From positions 1,426,001 to 1,490,000 of the forward strand of contig NZ_JAUSQX010000001.1 of the NCBI RefSeq assembly GCF_030811535.1: DNA of 64,000 nt. The letters run 5' to 3'. This document shows, in pieces, positions 20,009-30,822 of this stretch (position 1 is its first letter; each line of letters begins with the position of its first letter). The translations under genes were made by a program, and so were the position numbers. Under the pieces are notes generated by a model. The model made no database searches. It was not told the origin of the DNA and saw nothing but the letters and a program-made list of their open reading frames with translations. Source of the stretch: Trueperella bonasi. Its GTDB lineage: Bacteria; Actinomycetota; Actinomycetes; Actinomycetales; Actinomycetaceae.

Positions 20009-20402
20009 ACCCGGTGAGCGCTACAGCGCCGAAGGCCTACAGGCGCGTGCGGCGCTGGCGGCAATGCTAGGCACTGGTGCGGTGACGGGCCTTGGGGTGT
20101 TGATTGCGCCTGTGCACGCCGAGTCGATCGGTGCGGCTGGCGCTGTCACTGTGGCTCTGCATTTGATAACTGTTGGTGTAAGCGTGCTTTTGGCGCGGTT
20201 TGATGTGCCCAGTGCAGTGGGGATTGGAGCCTACAGTGTGAAACTATTTGTTCTGGCCGGCGCTCTGGTTTACCTGCAGGGTTTGGAGTGCATGAACATG
20301 CGCGCGGTTTTAGGGACGTTGATCGCAACCATCGTAGTTTCGCTTGCGATCACGGCGGTTATTCTCTCTAAAGGCCCTGGTCCGACCGTTGGGGATGAGT
20401 GA
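19995..20402 (+). CDS. Small AtpI-like membrane protein
   Basis: 135-residue protein with a basic N-terminus and four predicted membrane segments (for example AALAAMLGTGAVTGLGVLI and VTVALHLITVGVSVLLA). Position directly before atpB and size match the AtpI/Rv1303-like protein that accompanies actinobacterial ATP synthase operons, proposed to help assemble the c-ring or move magnesium. Overlaps the wecA 3' end by 14 bp. Sequence similarity is not strong enough to name it outright. Confidence 0.7.
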   Translation: MRRRRPGERYSAEGLQARAALAAMLGTGAVTGLGVLIAPVHAESIGAAGAVTVALHLITVGVSVLLARFDVPSAVGIGAYSVKLFVLAGALVYLQGLECMNMRAVLGTLIATIVVSLAITAVILSKGPGPTVGDE

Positions 20403-20447
20403 AAACGGAGCATGAATTGCACGAACCTGAACCATTTCCTTCTTGCT

Positions 20448-20477
20448 TTGGAACGTTGAGATCACCTCATGTACAGT
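20448..20477 (+). promoter_or_regulatory. Candidate promoter of the ATP synthase operon
   Basis: TTGGAA, 18 bp, TACAGT within the 205-bp gap between the AtpI-like gene and atpB, about 130 bp before the atpB start. The rest of the gap shows no convincing ORF. Weak match to a sigma-70-type promoter. Confidence 0.35.
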
Positions 20478-20607
20478 ATGAAGAGTTAGGTTCGGAGTGT
20501 GAGGATCGATCGGCTTCACGGAACAATGCGTCGGTATTTCGCGAGGTTCCACAGCGGAAAGACGATCCAAAAGCCGAGCAGTGCACAAGTTGGGGTATAG
20601 GCGAACA

Positions 20608-21432
20608 GTGATTTCTTACGCGCTTGCATCGTTGCCCATCTTCCTCGCGGGAGATGGTGAAGGTTTCGTCCCACCCTCTTTGGAACACGAATTTAATCCA
20701 CCGCCGTTGTTTTTCGCTGGTACACCATTTGAAATGAATCGAATCTTGTTGATTCGTCTCATTGCGGCAGTGGTTTTGGCGCTGATTTTGATCTGGTATG
20801 CCAAGCGCAAACAGCTCGTTCCCGGGCGTAGGCAGGCTGCGGTCGAGGCGCTCCTTGACTTTCCTCGGGTCCAAATCGGCCATGAAATTATCGGTAAAGA
20901 AGAGGCAGAGCGCTATCAGCCGATGCTGATGACGATCTTCCTAGGCGTTCTATTCATGAACATCACCGGCGTGATTCCCGGGCTGCAAATCGCTGGAACA
21001 TCGCTGATCGGCATGCCGCTGATTTACGCGCTATTTTCATACTTCGGCTTTATCTTGGCCGGTATCCGGGCCAAGGGGGCGGGCGCGTTCTTCAAAGATT
21101 CGCTCATGCCTTCTGGCATACCGCCACTGATCTACGTTATTCTGACGCCAATCGAGTTCCTATCAAACTTCATCATCCGCCCGGTTACGTTGACCGTTCG
21201 TCTTTTGATGAACATGGTCGCCGGCCACTTGATCCTCGTGCTGTTCTTCCTTGGAACGCACTTCCTGTATTTCCAGCTGTCAGGAGTCATTGGATTCGCA
21301 ACCGGAACTTTGGCCATATTGGGAGGCACAGCCTTCCTAGTTTTCGAAATTTTCGTCGGAGCTGTACAGGCTTATATCTTCGCCCTGCTCTCCGCCGTCT
21401 ACATTTCCCTATCCATTTCTAAGTCCCATTAA
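20608..21432 (+). CDS. atpB: ATP synthase Fo subunit a
   Basis: Proton half-channel subunit of F1Fo ATP synthase in the cytoplasmic membrane (about 274 residues, five to six helices). The essential arginine lies in IRPVTLTVRLLMNMVAGH. Start uncertain between GTG 20581 and GTG 20608; the latter gives the more usual short N-terminus (ISYALASLPIFLAGDGEGFV) and is used here. First gene of the atpBEFHAGDC operon. Confidence 0.95.
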   Translation: MISYALASLPIFLAGDGEGFVPPSLEHEFNPPPLFFAGTPFEMNRILLIRLIAAVVLALILIWYAKRKQLVPGRRQAAVEALLDFPRVQIGHEIIGKEEAERYQPMLMTIFLGVLFMNITGVIPGLQIAGTSLIGMPLIYALFSYFGFILAGIRAKGAGAFFKDSLMPSGIPPLIYVILTPIEFLSNFIIRPVTLTVRLLMNMVAGHLILVLFFLGTHFLYFQLSGVIGFATGTLAILGGTAFLVFEIFVGAVQAYIFALLSAVYISLSISKSH

Positions 21433-21449
21433 AACTAAGGAAAGAACAC

Positions 21450-21659
21450 ATGACTGGAAACATCGCAACAATTGGTTACGGTATCGCCACCATTGGCCCC
21501 GCGTTGGCCATCGGTTGGATCGGTGCCAAGAATCAGGAATCGACAGCCCGTCAGCCTGAGGTCTCTGGAGTTCTCCGTGTGAACATGCTTATCGCGATGG
21601 CTTTTGCTGAGGCTCTTGGCCTGATTGGCTTTGGTGCCGGCATCGTCTTCGGTGGATAA
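21450..21659 (+). CDS. atpE: ATP synthase Fo subunit c
   Basis: 69-residue hairpin proteolipid forming the rotor ring. Two glycine-rich helices, polar loop ARQPEV, and the proton-carrying Glu in AMAFAEALGLIGFGAG. Preceded by AAGGAAAGAACAC. The mycobacterial bedaquiline target is this subunit; its carboxylate region is conserved here. Confidence 0.96.
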   Translation: MTGNIATIGYGIATIGPALAIGWIGAKNQESTARQPEVSGVLRVNMLIAMAFAEALGLIGFGAGIVFGG

Positions 21660-21661
21660 CA

Positions 21662-22222
21662 ATGGTTGAAACGACTGGCGCGTGGTGGCAATTTGATTGG
21701 CACCTCCTCTTACCCGCGCTCCCAGATCTGATTTGGGGCACGGTTGCCTTCCTCATCGTCGCGGTTGCCGTGTACAAGTATGCGTGGCCGTCTTTTAAGG
21801 CGATGCTCGATGAGCGTGGCGAAAAGATTGATGAGGGCCTGAGGGCGGCTGAAGTTGCGCGGGCAGAGATCGCTGACCAGCGCGTGCAAATTCAGGAAGA
21901 AATCCAGCAGGCTCAGCGTGATGCTACGGGCATTCGTGAATTGGCGCAGGAAAACGCTCAAGCGATCGTCGCCGAAGCGCAAAATCGCGCCAACAAGGAA
22001 GCCGCGAGCATTCTGGATAAAGCGCAAAACCGCATTAGCGCCGATTCTCAGGCGGCAATGCGTAGCCTTGAGGGCGACGTCGGAGTTTTAGCCACTGAGT
22101 TGGCCGAGCGGATCGTGGGCGAGGCACTTCAAGATGAGGGGCTGGCCCAGCGCGTCATTGATCGCTTCTTGGACGATCTCGCCACTTCGACCCCCGAGTA
22201 CGCCAAGGAGGCGGAGGCCTAA
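21662..22222 (+). CDS. atpF: ATP synthase Fo subunit b
   Basis: Peripheral-stalk subunit (186 residues): one N-terminal membrane helix (LIWGTVAFLIVAVAVYKYAW) and a long Ala/Glu/Gln-rich coiled coil. Here b is a separate gene from delta, unlike the b-delta fusion of mycobacteria, and only one b gene is present. It ends directly against the atpH start. Confidence 0.95.
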   Translation: MVETTGAWWQFDWHLLLPALPDLIWGTVAFLIVAVAVYKYAWPSFKAMLDERGEKIDEGLRAAEVARAEIADQRVQIQEEIQQAQRDATGIRELAQENAQAIVAEAQNRANKEAASILDKAQNRISADSQAAMRSLEGDVGVLATELAERIVGEALQDEGLAQRVIDRFLDDLATSTPEYAKEAEA

Positions 22223-23032
22223 ATGCGCTCTGGTAGCCGCACAGCCCTGCAACGTGCGATCGATCGGTGGGATGGCCTTCTGGCCAACCGGCCGAGAGAA
22301 GAGTTGAGTCTGGGAATCCAGATTTTCTCGGTGGTCGACATTTTGAAGAAGTCCCACGCGTTGCTTAACGCGCTCGAAGACGACTCACGCGGCGGCGACG
22401 AGCGTGCGCAACTGGCACAGAAGGTCCTGGGCGGTCGCGTATCGGACGAGATTACCGAACTGGTCATGGGCATGGCGCGAGACACCTGGTCTGAAATGGG
22501 TGACTTGGCGTTGGCTTTGGAAGATCTGGGTGTCCACGCGATTTTGTATGGTGCTCGGCGTGAAGACCTGCTCGGTGAAACTGAAGAGCAGCTCTACCAT
22601 TCGCAGCGAATCCTCAAAAACGAACGTGACCTGAGGCTAGCCTTTAATTCGGTGACTCAGCCGGTAGAAAAGCGGATGGACCTGGTCAACGAAGTCTTTA
22701 CGGGAGCCAATCCCTATACGATTGCGCTATTGCGTAGGGCTGTTGGAGCTGAGGAGCACTCGATCGCAACCCTCGTGCGGCGTTATATCGATGCGGCTGC
22801 AAACATGGGTCAACACCTGGTCGTGGCAGTGACGAGCGCGCTGCCGCTGACACGCGAGCAGGAAGAACGCCTGGGCGCTATCCTGTCCGCGAAATACGAT
22901 GCCGATGTGCAAGTTCACGTGTCGATCGACACGGCGGTTATTGGGGGCTTGCGCGTTCACATTAAAGATGACGTTATTGACGGCACAATCGCAAGCCGGC
23001 TTGCCGGTGTGCGAGAAGCTTTTAGGAATTAA
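22223..23032 (+). CDS. atpH: ATP synthase F1 subunit delta
   Basis: Stalk subunit linking F1 to b (269 residues, the long actinobacterial form). The N-terminal half is divergent; the C-terminal OSCP domain carries ALPLTREQEERLGAILSAKY and DTAVIGGLRVHIKDDVIDGT. Starts one base after the atpF stop. Confidence 0.94.
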   Translation: MRSGSRTALQRAIDRWDGLLANRPREELSLGIQIFSVVDILKKSHALLNALEDDSRGGDERAQLAQKVLGGRVSDEITELVMGMARDTWSEMGDLALALEDLGVHAILYGARREDLLGETEEQLYHSQRILKNERDLRLAFNSVTQPVEKRMDLVNEVFTGANPYTIALLRRAVGAEEHSIATLVRRYIDAAANMGQHLVVAVTSALPLTREQEERLGAILSAKYDADVQVHVSIDTAVIGGLRVHIKDDVIDGTIASRLAGVREAFRN

Positions 23033-23068
23033 CCGCGGCATAAGCCGCAATCGAGCGAAGGAAGATTA

Positions 23069-24691
23069 ATGGCTGAACTGATCAATCCGGAGGAAATCCG
23101 GGCTGCGCTGGACAGCTTTGTGAGTTCGTATGAACCCGCGAAGGCGGTTAACGAGGAGGTTGGCCACGTAACCCTCACCGCGGACGGTATTGCCCGAGTT
23201 GATGGCCTGCCTGGCGCGATGGCAAACGAGCTATTGCAGTTCGAAGATGGCACACAGGGCCTTGCCATGAACCTTGAAGAACGCGAAATTGGCGTGGTTG
23301 TTCTTGGCGATTTCTCGCACATTCAAGAAGGCATGGAGGTGCGCCGCACGGGTGAAGTACTTTCCGTTCCCGTGGGTGAAGGCTACCTCGGCCGCGTCGT
23401 CGATCCCCTAGGCAATCCCATCGACGGACTGGGCGATATTCGCGACCTCGAAGGGCGCCGCGCGTTGGAGTTGCAGGCACCCGGCGTGATGATGCGCAAG
23501 TCCGTGCACGAACCTTTGCAAACGGGTATCAAGGCCATCGACGCCATGATTCCGATCGGGCGCGGTCAGCGTCAGCTGATCATCGGCGACCGCAAGACCG
23601 GCAAGACGGCCCTCGCTATCGACGCCGTGCTGAACCAGAAAGAAAATTGGGAATCGGGAGATCCGAACAAGCAGGTGCGTTGCATTTACGTGGCCGTCGG
23701 ACAAAAAGGTTCGACCATTGCCGCCGTCCGCGCAACGCTCGAGCGCAACGGCGCGATGGACTACACCACGATCGTCGCCGCACCGGCGTCGGACTCCGCA
23801 GGCTTTAAGTACCTAGCGCCCTACACGGGTTCGGCCATCGGCCAGCACTGGATGTATCAGGGTAAGCACGTACTCATTATTTTCGACGACCTGTCTAAAC
23901 AAGCCGAAGCCTATCGCTCCATCTCCCTGCTACTTCGCCGCCCACCGGGTCGTGAAGCATATCCGGGCGACGTGTTCTACCTGCACAGCCGCCTCCTTGA
24001 GCGCTGCGCAAAGCTGTCGGATGAGTACGGCGCCGGTTCGATGACCGGCCTGCCGATCATCGAAACGAAAGCTAACGACGTCTCCGCTTATATTCCCACG
24101 AACGTCATTTCGATTACCGACGGCCAGATCTTCTTGCAGTCGGATCTTTTCAACGCGAATCAGCGCCCGGCCGTCGACGTCGGCATCTCGGTCTCACGTG
24201 TGGGCGGCGATGCACAGATCAAGGCGATGAAGAAAGTTTCGGGTACGTTGAAAATCACGCTGGCACAGTATCGATCGCAGGCAGCCTTCGCGATGTTCGC
24301 ATCGGATCTGGATGCCACCACCCGTCGCCAGCTCACGCGTGGTGAGCGCCTCATGGAGCTGCTCAAGCAGCCCCAATACACGCCCTATCCTGTTGAAGAT
24401 CAGGTCGTGTCTGTATGGGCGGGAACGAATGGTTATCTCGATACCATCGAGGTCTCCGACGTCGCCAAATTTGAGCGCGGGTACATCGACTACCTCAAGC
24501 ACAACACCGACATTTTGACGACCATCGCGCAGACCGGAAAGCTCGAAGAAGACACCGAACAGGCGCTAAAGGAAGCAACTGAGAAGTTCCTCGAGTCCTT
24601 CACCTCGGCCTACGAGGCGCAGGATCTTCCGATCGATGAGGTCGAACCCGCCGAACAGACCCAGGAGACACTCGTTAGGGCAAGGAGCTAG
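23069..24691 (+). CDS. atpA: ATP synthase F1 subunit alpha
   Basis: Non-catalytic nucleotide-binding subunit (540 residues). Walker [16 protein letters not shown], Walker [18 protein letters not shown], the arginine-finger region [19 protein letters not shown], and a normal C-terminal helical domain. Ribosome site GAAGGAAG. It ends in TAG two bases before the GTG of atpG. Confidence 0.97.
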   Translation: MAELINPEEIRAALDSFVSSYEPAKAVNEEVGHVTLTADGIARVDGLPGAMANELLQFEDGTQGLAMNLEEREIGVVVLGDFSHIQEGMEVRRTGEVLSVPVGEGYLGRVVDPLGNPIDGLGDIRDLEGRRALELQAPGVMMRKSVHEPLQTGIKAIDAMIPIGRGQRQLIIGDRKTGKTALAIDAVLNQKENWESGDPNKQVRCIYVAVGQKGSTIAAVRATLERNGAMDYTTIVAAPASDSAGFKYLAPYTGSAIGQHWMYQGKHVLIIFDDLSKQAEAYRSISLLLRRPPGREAYPGDVFYLHSRLLERCAKLSDEYGAGSMTGLPIIETKANDVSAYIPTNVISITDGQIFLQSDLFNANQRPAVDVGISVSRVGGDAQIKAMKKVSGTLKITLAQYRSQAAFAMFASDLDATTRRQLTRGERLMELLKQPQYTPYPVEDQVVSVWAGTNGYLDTIEVSDVAKFERGYIDYLKHNTDILTTIAQTGKLEEDTEQALKEATEKFLESFTSAYEAQDLPIDEVEPAEQTQETLVRARS

Positions 24692-24693
24692 TC

Positions 24694-25578
24694 GTGGCTG
24701 GCGAACAGCGTATCTACAAGCAGAAGATCAAAGCGACCCAAACGCTTGAGAAGGTCTTCTCCGCGATGGAGCTCATCGCAGCTTCTCGCGTTGGTCGCGC
24801 GCGCGAACGCGCGCTTGGCCAAGATCCGTATACGCGCGCTTTGACCACCTCGATTGCAACCGTCGCCGCACATGCCGACGAAGAGCACCCGCTCTTGAAC
24901 GAGCGCACGGACACCAACCGGGTGATCCTCCTGATCGTCACGTCCGATCGCGGCATGGCGGGAGCTTATTCTGCCTCCGTCCTACGGGAGGCAGATAGGC
25001 TGCGCGAGGAGCTTGAAGCCCAAGGTAAAGAACCGGTGCTTTACGTGTTCGGGCGTCGCGGCGTATCGCACTACAGATTCCGGGGCGTAGAAATTGCGGG
25101 GAGCTGGACCGGTGAATCGGATAATCCGAAGGGTGAAACAGCACATCTGATTGCGAAGGAATTTTTACGGCTATTTCTTGCCGAACCTGAAGACGGTGGC
25201 GTGAGCGAACTCCATCTTGTATACACCCGCTTCGAAAATATGATTACGCAAAAGGTTGAAGTTCGCAGAATGCTGCCGCTTGTCGTCGTTGACGACGCCT
25301 CTGAACTCCATGAAGCGCCGATTTACGAATTCGAACCTACGCCACGAGAGTTGTTCGATGCGCTTTTGCCGATGTATGTCGATCAGCGAATCTACTCCGT
25401 CCTCCTCTTGGCCGCTGCCTCCGAGCTCGCCGCGCGTCAACAGGCCATGCATGCGGCTACTGAGAATGCCCAAGAGCTCATCGAGGATTACACCCGCTTG
25501 GCGAATAACGCGCGCCAGGCTGAAATTACCACAGAAATTACCGAAATCATCTCCGGTGCGGATAGCCTCGGAAAGTAA
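24694..25578 (+). CDS. atpG: ATP synthase F1 subunit gamma
   Basis: Central rotor shaft (294 residues). N-terminal coiled coil EQRIYKQKIKATQTLEKVF, the ITSDRGMAGAYS-like segment (VTSDRGMAGAYSASVL), and C-terminal helix AMHAATENAQELIEDYTRL with the usual NxxRQAEIT. GTG start. Confidence 0.96.
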   Translation: MAGEQRIYKQKIKATQTLEKVFSAMELIAASRVGRARERALGQDPYTRALTTSIATVAAHADEEHPLLNERTDTNRVILLIVTSDRGMAGAYSASVLREADRLREELEAQGKEPVLYVFGRRGVSHYRFRGVEIAGSWTGESDNPKGETAHLIAKEFLRLFLAEPEDGGVSELHLVYTRFENMITQKVEVRRMLPLVVVDDASELHEAPIYEFEPTPRELFDALLPMYVDQRIYSVLLLAAASELAARQQAMHAATENAQELIEDYTRLANNARQAEITTEITEIISGADSLGK

Positions 25579-27341
<1,763 letters not shown>

Positions 27342-27343
27342 CC

Positions 27344-27745
27344 TTGGTCGGGGAAGCGATCGCATGGGGCATTTCTGCCGTTTTGCTTGTCGGCCTCCTT
27401 CTCGGCTTCTGCTTCCTTCTTCGAGCTAGACGATTGCTGAATCTTCCCGCCTCCATTCAAGTCGCTTTTCGGGGTGAGGACGGGCGGTGGGTCAATAGCA
27501 TTGCAGTCTTGGGTGATGAAACACTCGATTTGTATCCGACCCGGTCCTTACGGTGGGCTCCCAGCAGGAGAGCTCGGCGTGACGGCATACAATTTGAGTT
27601 ACGGCCCGAGCGAGAGGGCGTCCAGATAGCAACCTTGGCCACAGAGAAGGGTAAGTGGCATATTGCATCCAGCGCTGATGAGGTTTCCGCGATGCTTTCG
27701 TGGATCGATTCGGCACCTCCGGAAGCTGAACCCACGATCGCCTGA
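27344..27745 (+). CDS. DUF2550 family protein
   Basis: 133-residue protein with a single N-terminal membrane helix ([20 protein letters not shown]) and a small beta-rich cytosolic domain ([20 protein letters not shown]). A gene of this family follows atpC in many Actinobacteria. TTG start with a GGAGGAATA ribosome site that overlaps the atpC end, so it is probably in the atp operon. Function unknown. Confidence 0.85.
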   Translation: MVGEAIAWGISAVLLVGLLLGFCFLLRARRLLNLPASIQVAFRGEDGRWVNSIAVLGDETLDLYPTRSLRWAPSRRARRDGIQFELRPEREGVQIATLATEKGKWHIASSADEVSAMLSWIDSAPPEAEPTIA

Positions 27746-27786
27746 TATGCTGGTTCGCGCCTTGTGCAGCCAGTGAAAGGACAGTT

Positions 27787-28479
27787 GTGCGAATCGTTTA
27801 TGCCACGTGTGCAGTTGACTATTCCGGCCGTTTAGATGCCCACCTCGAACCAGCTGTGCGTGCCGTGATGATTAAGGCTGACGGAGCGGTGCTTGTCCAT
27901 GCCGACGGCGGGTCGTATAAGCCGCTCAATTGGATGTCACCGCCGTGCGCAATGCGAGTGGAGGAACCTTCTCAAGAGGAAGGGGCTGCGGGAATTACTC
28001 AAGTGTGGCGAGTCGAACATGATAAAACGGACGATGCGCTGGTGATCTACATTTATGAGATTCACGATGAGATGACCATGAATCTCGGCGAAGAGCCAGG
28101 ACTGCTCAAAGACGGGGTAGAGGATCACCTGCAAAAACTGCTCTCTGAACAGCCGGAAATTTTAGGTAAAGACGTCCAGTTGATTCGGCGTGAGCACCCC
28201 ACCGCGATCGGACCGGTAGATTTGCTGGTCAAGGACGGATCTGGGCATATCGCGGTGGAAGTAAAACGGCGCGGTGAGATCGACGGGGTCGAACAGTTGA
28301 CTCGCTACCTGACCTTGCTCGAACGTGATTCAACTCTGCGCCCGATTCGGGGAATTTTTGCCGCGCAAGAGATTCGCCCGCAGGCTCGCGTTTTGGCGGA
28401 GGATCGTGGAATCGAGTGCGTGGTGCTCGATTATGATGCGATGCGTGGCGTGGACAACCCGGAGGATAGGCTGTTCTGA
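27787..28479 (+). CDS. nucS: Endonuclease NucS (EndoMS), mismatch-specific
   Basis: Mismatch endonuclease of the MutS/MutL-independent repair system of Actinobacteria and some Archaea (230 residues). N-terminal beta-sandwich ([33 protein letters not shown]) and C-terminal RecB-like nuclease with catalytic residues in [20 protein letters not shown]. It ends in NPEDRLF, matching the C-terminal clamp-binding tail of the family. GTG start with an AAAGGACAG site. Overlaps the next small gene (TGATG). Confidence 0.95.
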   Translation: MRIVYATCAVDYSGRLDAHLEPAVRAVMIKADGAVLVHADGGSYKPLNWMSPPCAMRVEEPSQEEGAAGITQVWRVEHDKTDDALVIYIYEIHDEMTMNLGEEPGLLKDGVEDHLQKLLSEQPEILGKDVQLIRREHPTAIGPVDLLVKDGSGHIAVEVKRRGEIDGVEQLTRYLTLLERDSTLRPIRGIFAAQEIRPQARVLAEDRGIECVVLDYDAMRGVDNPEDRLF

Positions 28480-28790
28480 TGGCTCGGCGTAGGCGTTCTC
28501 ACGGCCGTAAGCATTCGGGGGAGTATAGGCCCCTTGATATTGGCCGAATCATGAACTACACAACCTATGAGATCGCCGATAATGGAATGGAATTCAAAGT
28601 CCACCATGTGCGGGCCGGCCGGAAAGAATATGTGTGCCCCGCGTGTAACGGACGAATTTACGTGGGCGAAGCTCACGTTGTTGCGTGGACCGAAGACTCG
28701 TGGTTCGGCGCCGAAGCTGGTCAACAGGCTCGGAGGCATTGGCATACCAGCTGTTGGCGGGCCCGAGGGCGCCGAGCAACGGGTTGGTGA
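28479..28790 (+). CDS. Small conserved Cys/His protein coupled to nucS
   Basis: 103-residue basic protein. The N-terminus is ARRRRSHGRKHSGEYRPL; the core has CPACNGRIYVGEAHVVAW followed about 30 residues later by RRHWHTSCW, a CxxC...HxxC arrangement that could bind zinc in an HNH-like or zinc-ribbon fold. Starts inside the nucS stop (TGATG), so the two are translated together. Family function unknown (often labelled ATP/GTP-binding without good cause). Coupling suggests, but does not show, a role with NucS. Confidence 0.8.
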   Translation: MARRRRSHGRKHSGEYRPLDIGRIMNYTTYEIADNGMEFKVHHVRAGRKEYVCPACNGRIYVGEAHVVAWTEDSWFGAEAGQQARRHWHTSCWRARGRRATGW

Positions 28791-28805
28791 TGGTAACGTT
28801 GGGCC

Positions 28806-29600
28806 ATGATTGCTTTTCGTAGAACCGGCCCCGACTCCACGCTTCCTCTCGTACTTTTGCATGCGCTCCCGCTTGATTCAACAATGTGGGATCCCGTGCG
28901 CGCCGAACTTGCAGATATCGATATCCTGACGTTCGACGCGCCTGGTTTTGGTGATTCTCCAAGCGGACAAGCGCTTAGCGGCGACGAACCGAACACGGCG
29001 GTGTTCGTAGATGCGATCAAACAACGGTTGGATGAGCTAGGCATTGAACGGATTGGCCTTGGCGGACTATCTATGGGTGGTTCGGTGGCCGCCGACTTCA
29101 CTTATGCCTACCCGCAGATGGTTGCCGGGCTCGCCCTGATGGATACAAATATCGGTTCTGACGATGAGGACCGCAAGGCTTTTCGACGGTCAGTGGCCGA
29201 GAAGGCTGACCGGGGCGAAGGTTATGAGACGGTGAAAGATTGGACAACCACCATGGTCGGTAGCCATGCCACTGAGGAGGTGCGCGACTCTTTGGATGGG
29301 CGTTTTAGGGCATTACCTAACGAAGGGCTCGCGTGGATTCAGCGTGCGATGGCCAACCGCGAAGATCGTTCCAATGCGGTATCACTGGTCAAGGGGCCGG
29401 TGTACTTTATTCGAGGTACGGAAGATCCGACAGCTTCGCTGGAATCCTATATGGAACTCGCACTGCAGACCGATCAACCGCGGATCAGGGAGATCGACGG
29501 CGTTGGGCACTTTGCGGCCGATGAGAAACCCGTTGAACTCGCCAAGATTCTAGGTGACTTTTACGCGGATGTGACGCGCTGGGAGAACTCCGGGCGCTGA
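28806..29600 (+). CDS. Alpha/beta-fold hydrolase
   Basis: 264-residue cytosolic hydrolase. Oxyanion region LLHALPLDSTMWDPV, nucleophile elbow GLGGLSMGGSVAADF (Ser), acid near YFIRGTEDPTASLE and catalytic His in IDGVGHFAADEKPVELAKIL. Substrate unknown. Convergent with the coiled-coil gene, with only 3 bp between them. Confidence 0.85.
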   Translation: MIAFRRTGPDSTLPLVLLHALPLDSTMWDPVRAELADIDILTFDAPGFGDSPSGQALSGDEPNTAVFVDAIKQRLDELGIERIGLGGLSMGGSVAADFTYAYPQMVAGLALMDTNIGSDDEDRKAFRRSVAEKADRGEGYETVKDWTTTMVGSHATEEVRDSLDGRFRALPNEGLAWIQRAMANREDRSNAVSLVKGPVYFIRGTEDPTASLESYMELALQTDQPRIREIDGVGHFAADEKPVELAKILGDFYADVTRWENSGR

Positions 29601-29603
29601 GGT

Positions 29604-30683
29604 CTATTCGTCTGCTTGGCTTTGAGGTTCCACAATCTCATCGATCACGATGGAATGATTGGACGAGGTAAGAATCGCGCGCATATCAGCAAGATACGAC
29701 TCGAGGGTTTCGCGCTGCTCGCGCAGTGATTCTACGTGATCGTCGGCAGCTGAACGCGTGGCTTGAGCCTCGCTATTGGCCTCGTTGCGAACGCGAGTGG
29801 CTTCATCTCGAGCCTGCGCAATTATCTCGGCGGCTTCTTCGCGAGCAGATCGGACGATGGACTCGGCGTCCTGCCGAGTTGAATGTGAAAGCTCGTCGGC
29901 ACGTTTTGTGGCTTCAACGACGCGCGCTTCGGCATCTTGGGCTTCAGCTTCGGCGCTGTTCATCATCTCCTCCGCGCGGGCACGTAGTTCGGCGTCGCGT
30001 TCGCTAAGAATCCGAGCCGATTCTTCAGATTTTGTAACGATCTCGTTTTCGGCTTCGGTGCGCATCCGCTCGACTTCTTCCTGAACGCGTGTACGCAGGC
30101 GTGTCATCTCCGCTTCAACCGTGGCGCGCAGTTCAGCGACTTCGTGTTCGGCCTGTGAGCGCATGGATGTGGATTCTGATTCGGCCATTGAACGGAGGCG
30201 TTTGGCTTCACGTTCAGCCGAGGAAACCATCTCTTCGGAGGTACGCCTAGTCGTCTCTGATAAGACTTCTGCTTCGGACTTTGCTTCTGAGCGGATGGTC
30301 AGTGCCTCCTGTTCGGCTTTTTCGAGAGTCTTTTGGCTGTCGAATTCTGCGGACAATCTGAGCTGGTCGGCTTTGTACTGAGCGTCGGACACGAGTTTTG
30401 AGGCGTCTTTGCGAGCCCTCGTCATGAGATCGAGAGCCTGTTCTTCGGTCGAACGCAGTAGCCGTTCCACCCTTTCGCCAAGACCTGAATAGGAGGGGCG
30501 CTCGTGTTCATTCAAAGCTCCTTGCGCTTCCGCTAACTCGGCGGATAACTCCAAAATTTGTTCGTCGAGCTTCGAGATGTGACTGCGAGTTTGTGACAGA
30601 TTGGATTCCAACTGGGCCACACGTTCGTCGACTTGTGCGCGGTCGTATCCTCGCATGACAATGGAAAACTGTTGATCGCTCAC
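29604..30683 (-). CDS. DivIVA-like long coiled-coil protein (Scy/FilP type)
   Basis: 359 residues. It opens with a DivIVA-type membrane/pole-targeting segment (FSIVMRGYDRAQVDERVAQL) and continues as an almost unbroken Ala/Glu/Arg-rich coiled coil (about residues 25-335). This architecture matches polar scaffold proteins such as Scy, FilP or DivIVA paralogues of Actinobacteria, which organise growth or cytoskeletal structures. The repetitive codons give long open frames on the opposite strand; those are artefacts. Monocistronic, divergent from the membrane-protein gene at 30823. Confidence 0.8.
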   Translation of the reverse strand: MSDQQFSIVMRGYDRAQVDERVAQLESNLSQTRSHISKLDEQILELSAELAEAQGALNEHERPSYSGLGERVERLLRSTEEQALDLMTRARKDASKLVSDAQYKADQLRLSAEFDSQKTLEKAEQEALTIRSEAKSEAEVLSETTRRTSEEMVSSAEREAKRLRSMAESESTSMRSQAEHEVAELRATVEAEMTRLRTRVQEEVERMRTEAENEIVTKSEESARILSERDAELRARAEEMMNSAEAEAQDAEARVVEATKRADELSHSTRQDAESIVRSAREEAAEIIAQARDEATRVRNEANSEAQATRSAADDHVESLREQRETLESYLADMRAILTSSNHSIVIDEIVEPQSQADE

Positions 30684-30822
30684 TTCTTCTCCTTGATGGC
30701 CTGTATTCCTACAGCGTAGCGCTTCGTGAGGTCGAATCGCTCACGCTACGATGATCTTATTACCAAAACCCGATAGTGTTACACAATTGTATGCGATGCG
30801 AATGTGGAAGAAAGACGTGAGT

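Noticed and set aside
20399-20611. 70-codon frame between the AtpI-like gene and atpB
   Set aside because: Overlaps the atpB start region, has atypical composition and no family match; it occupies the operon promoter region.
29726-30381. Long frames opposite the coiled-coil gene
   Set aside because: They arise from the repetitive Glu/Ala/Arg codons of the real gene and have no ribosome sites.
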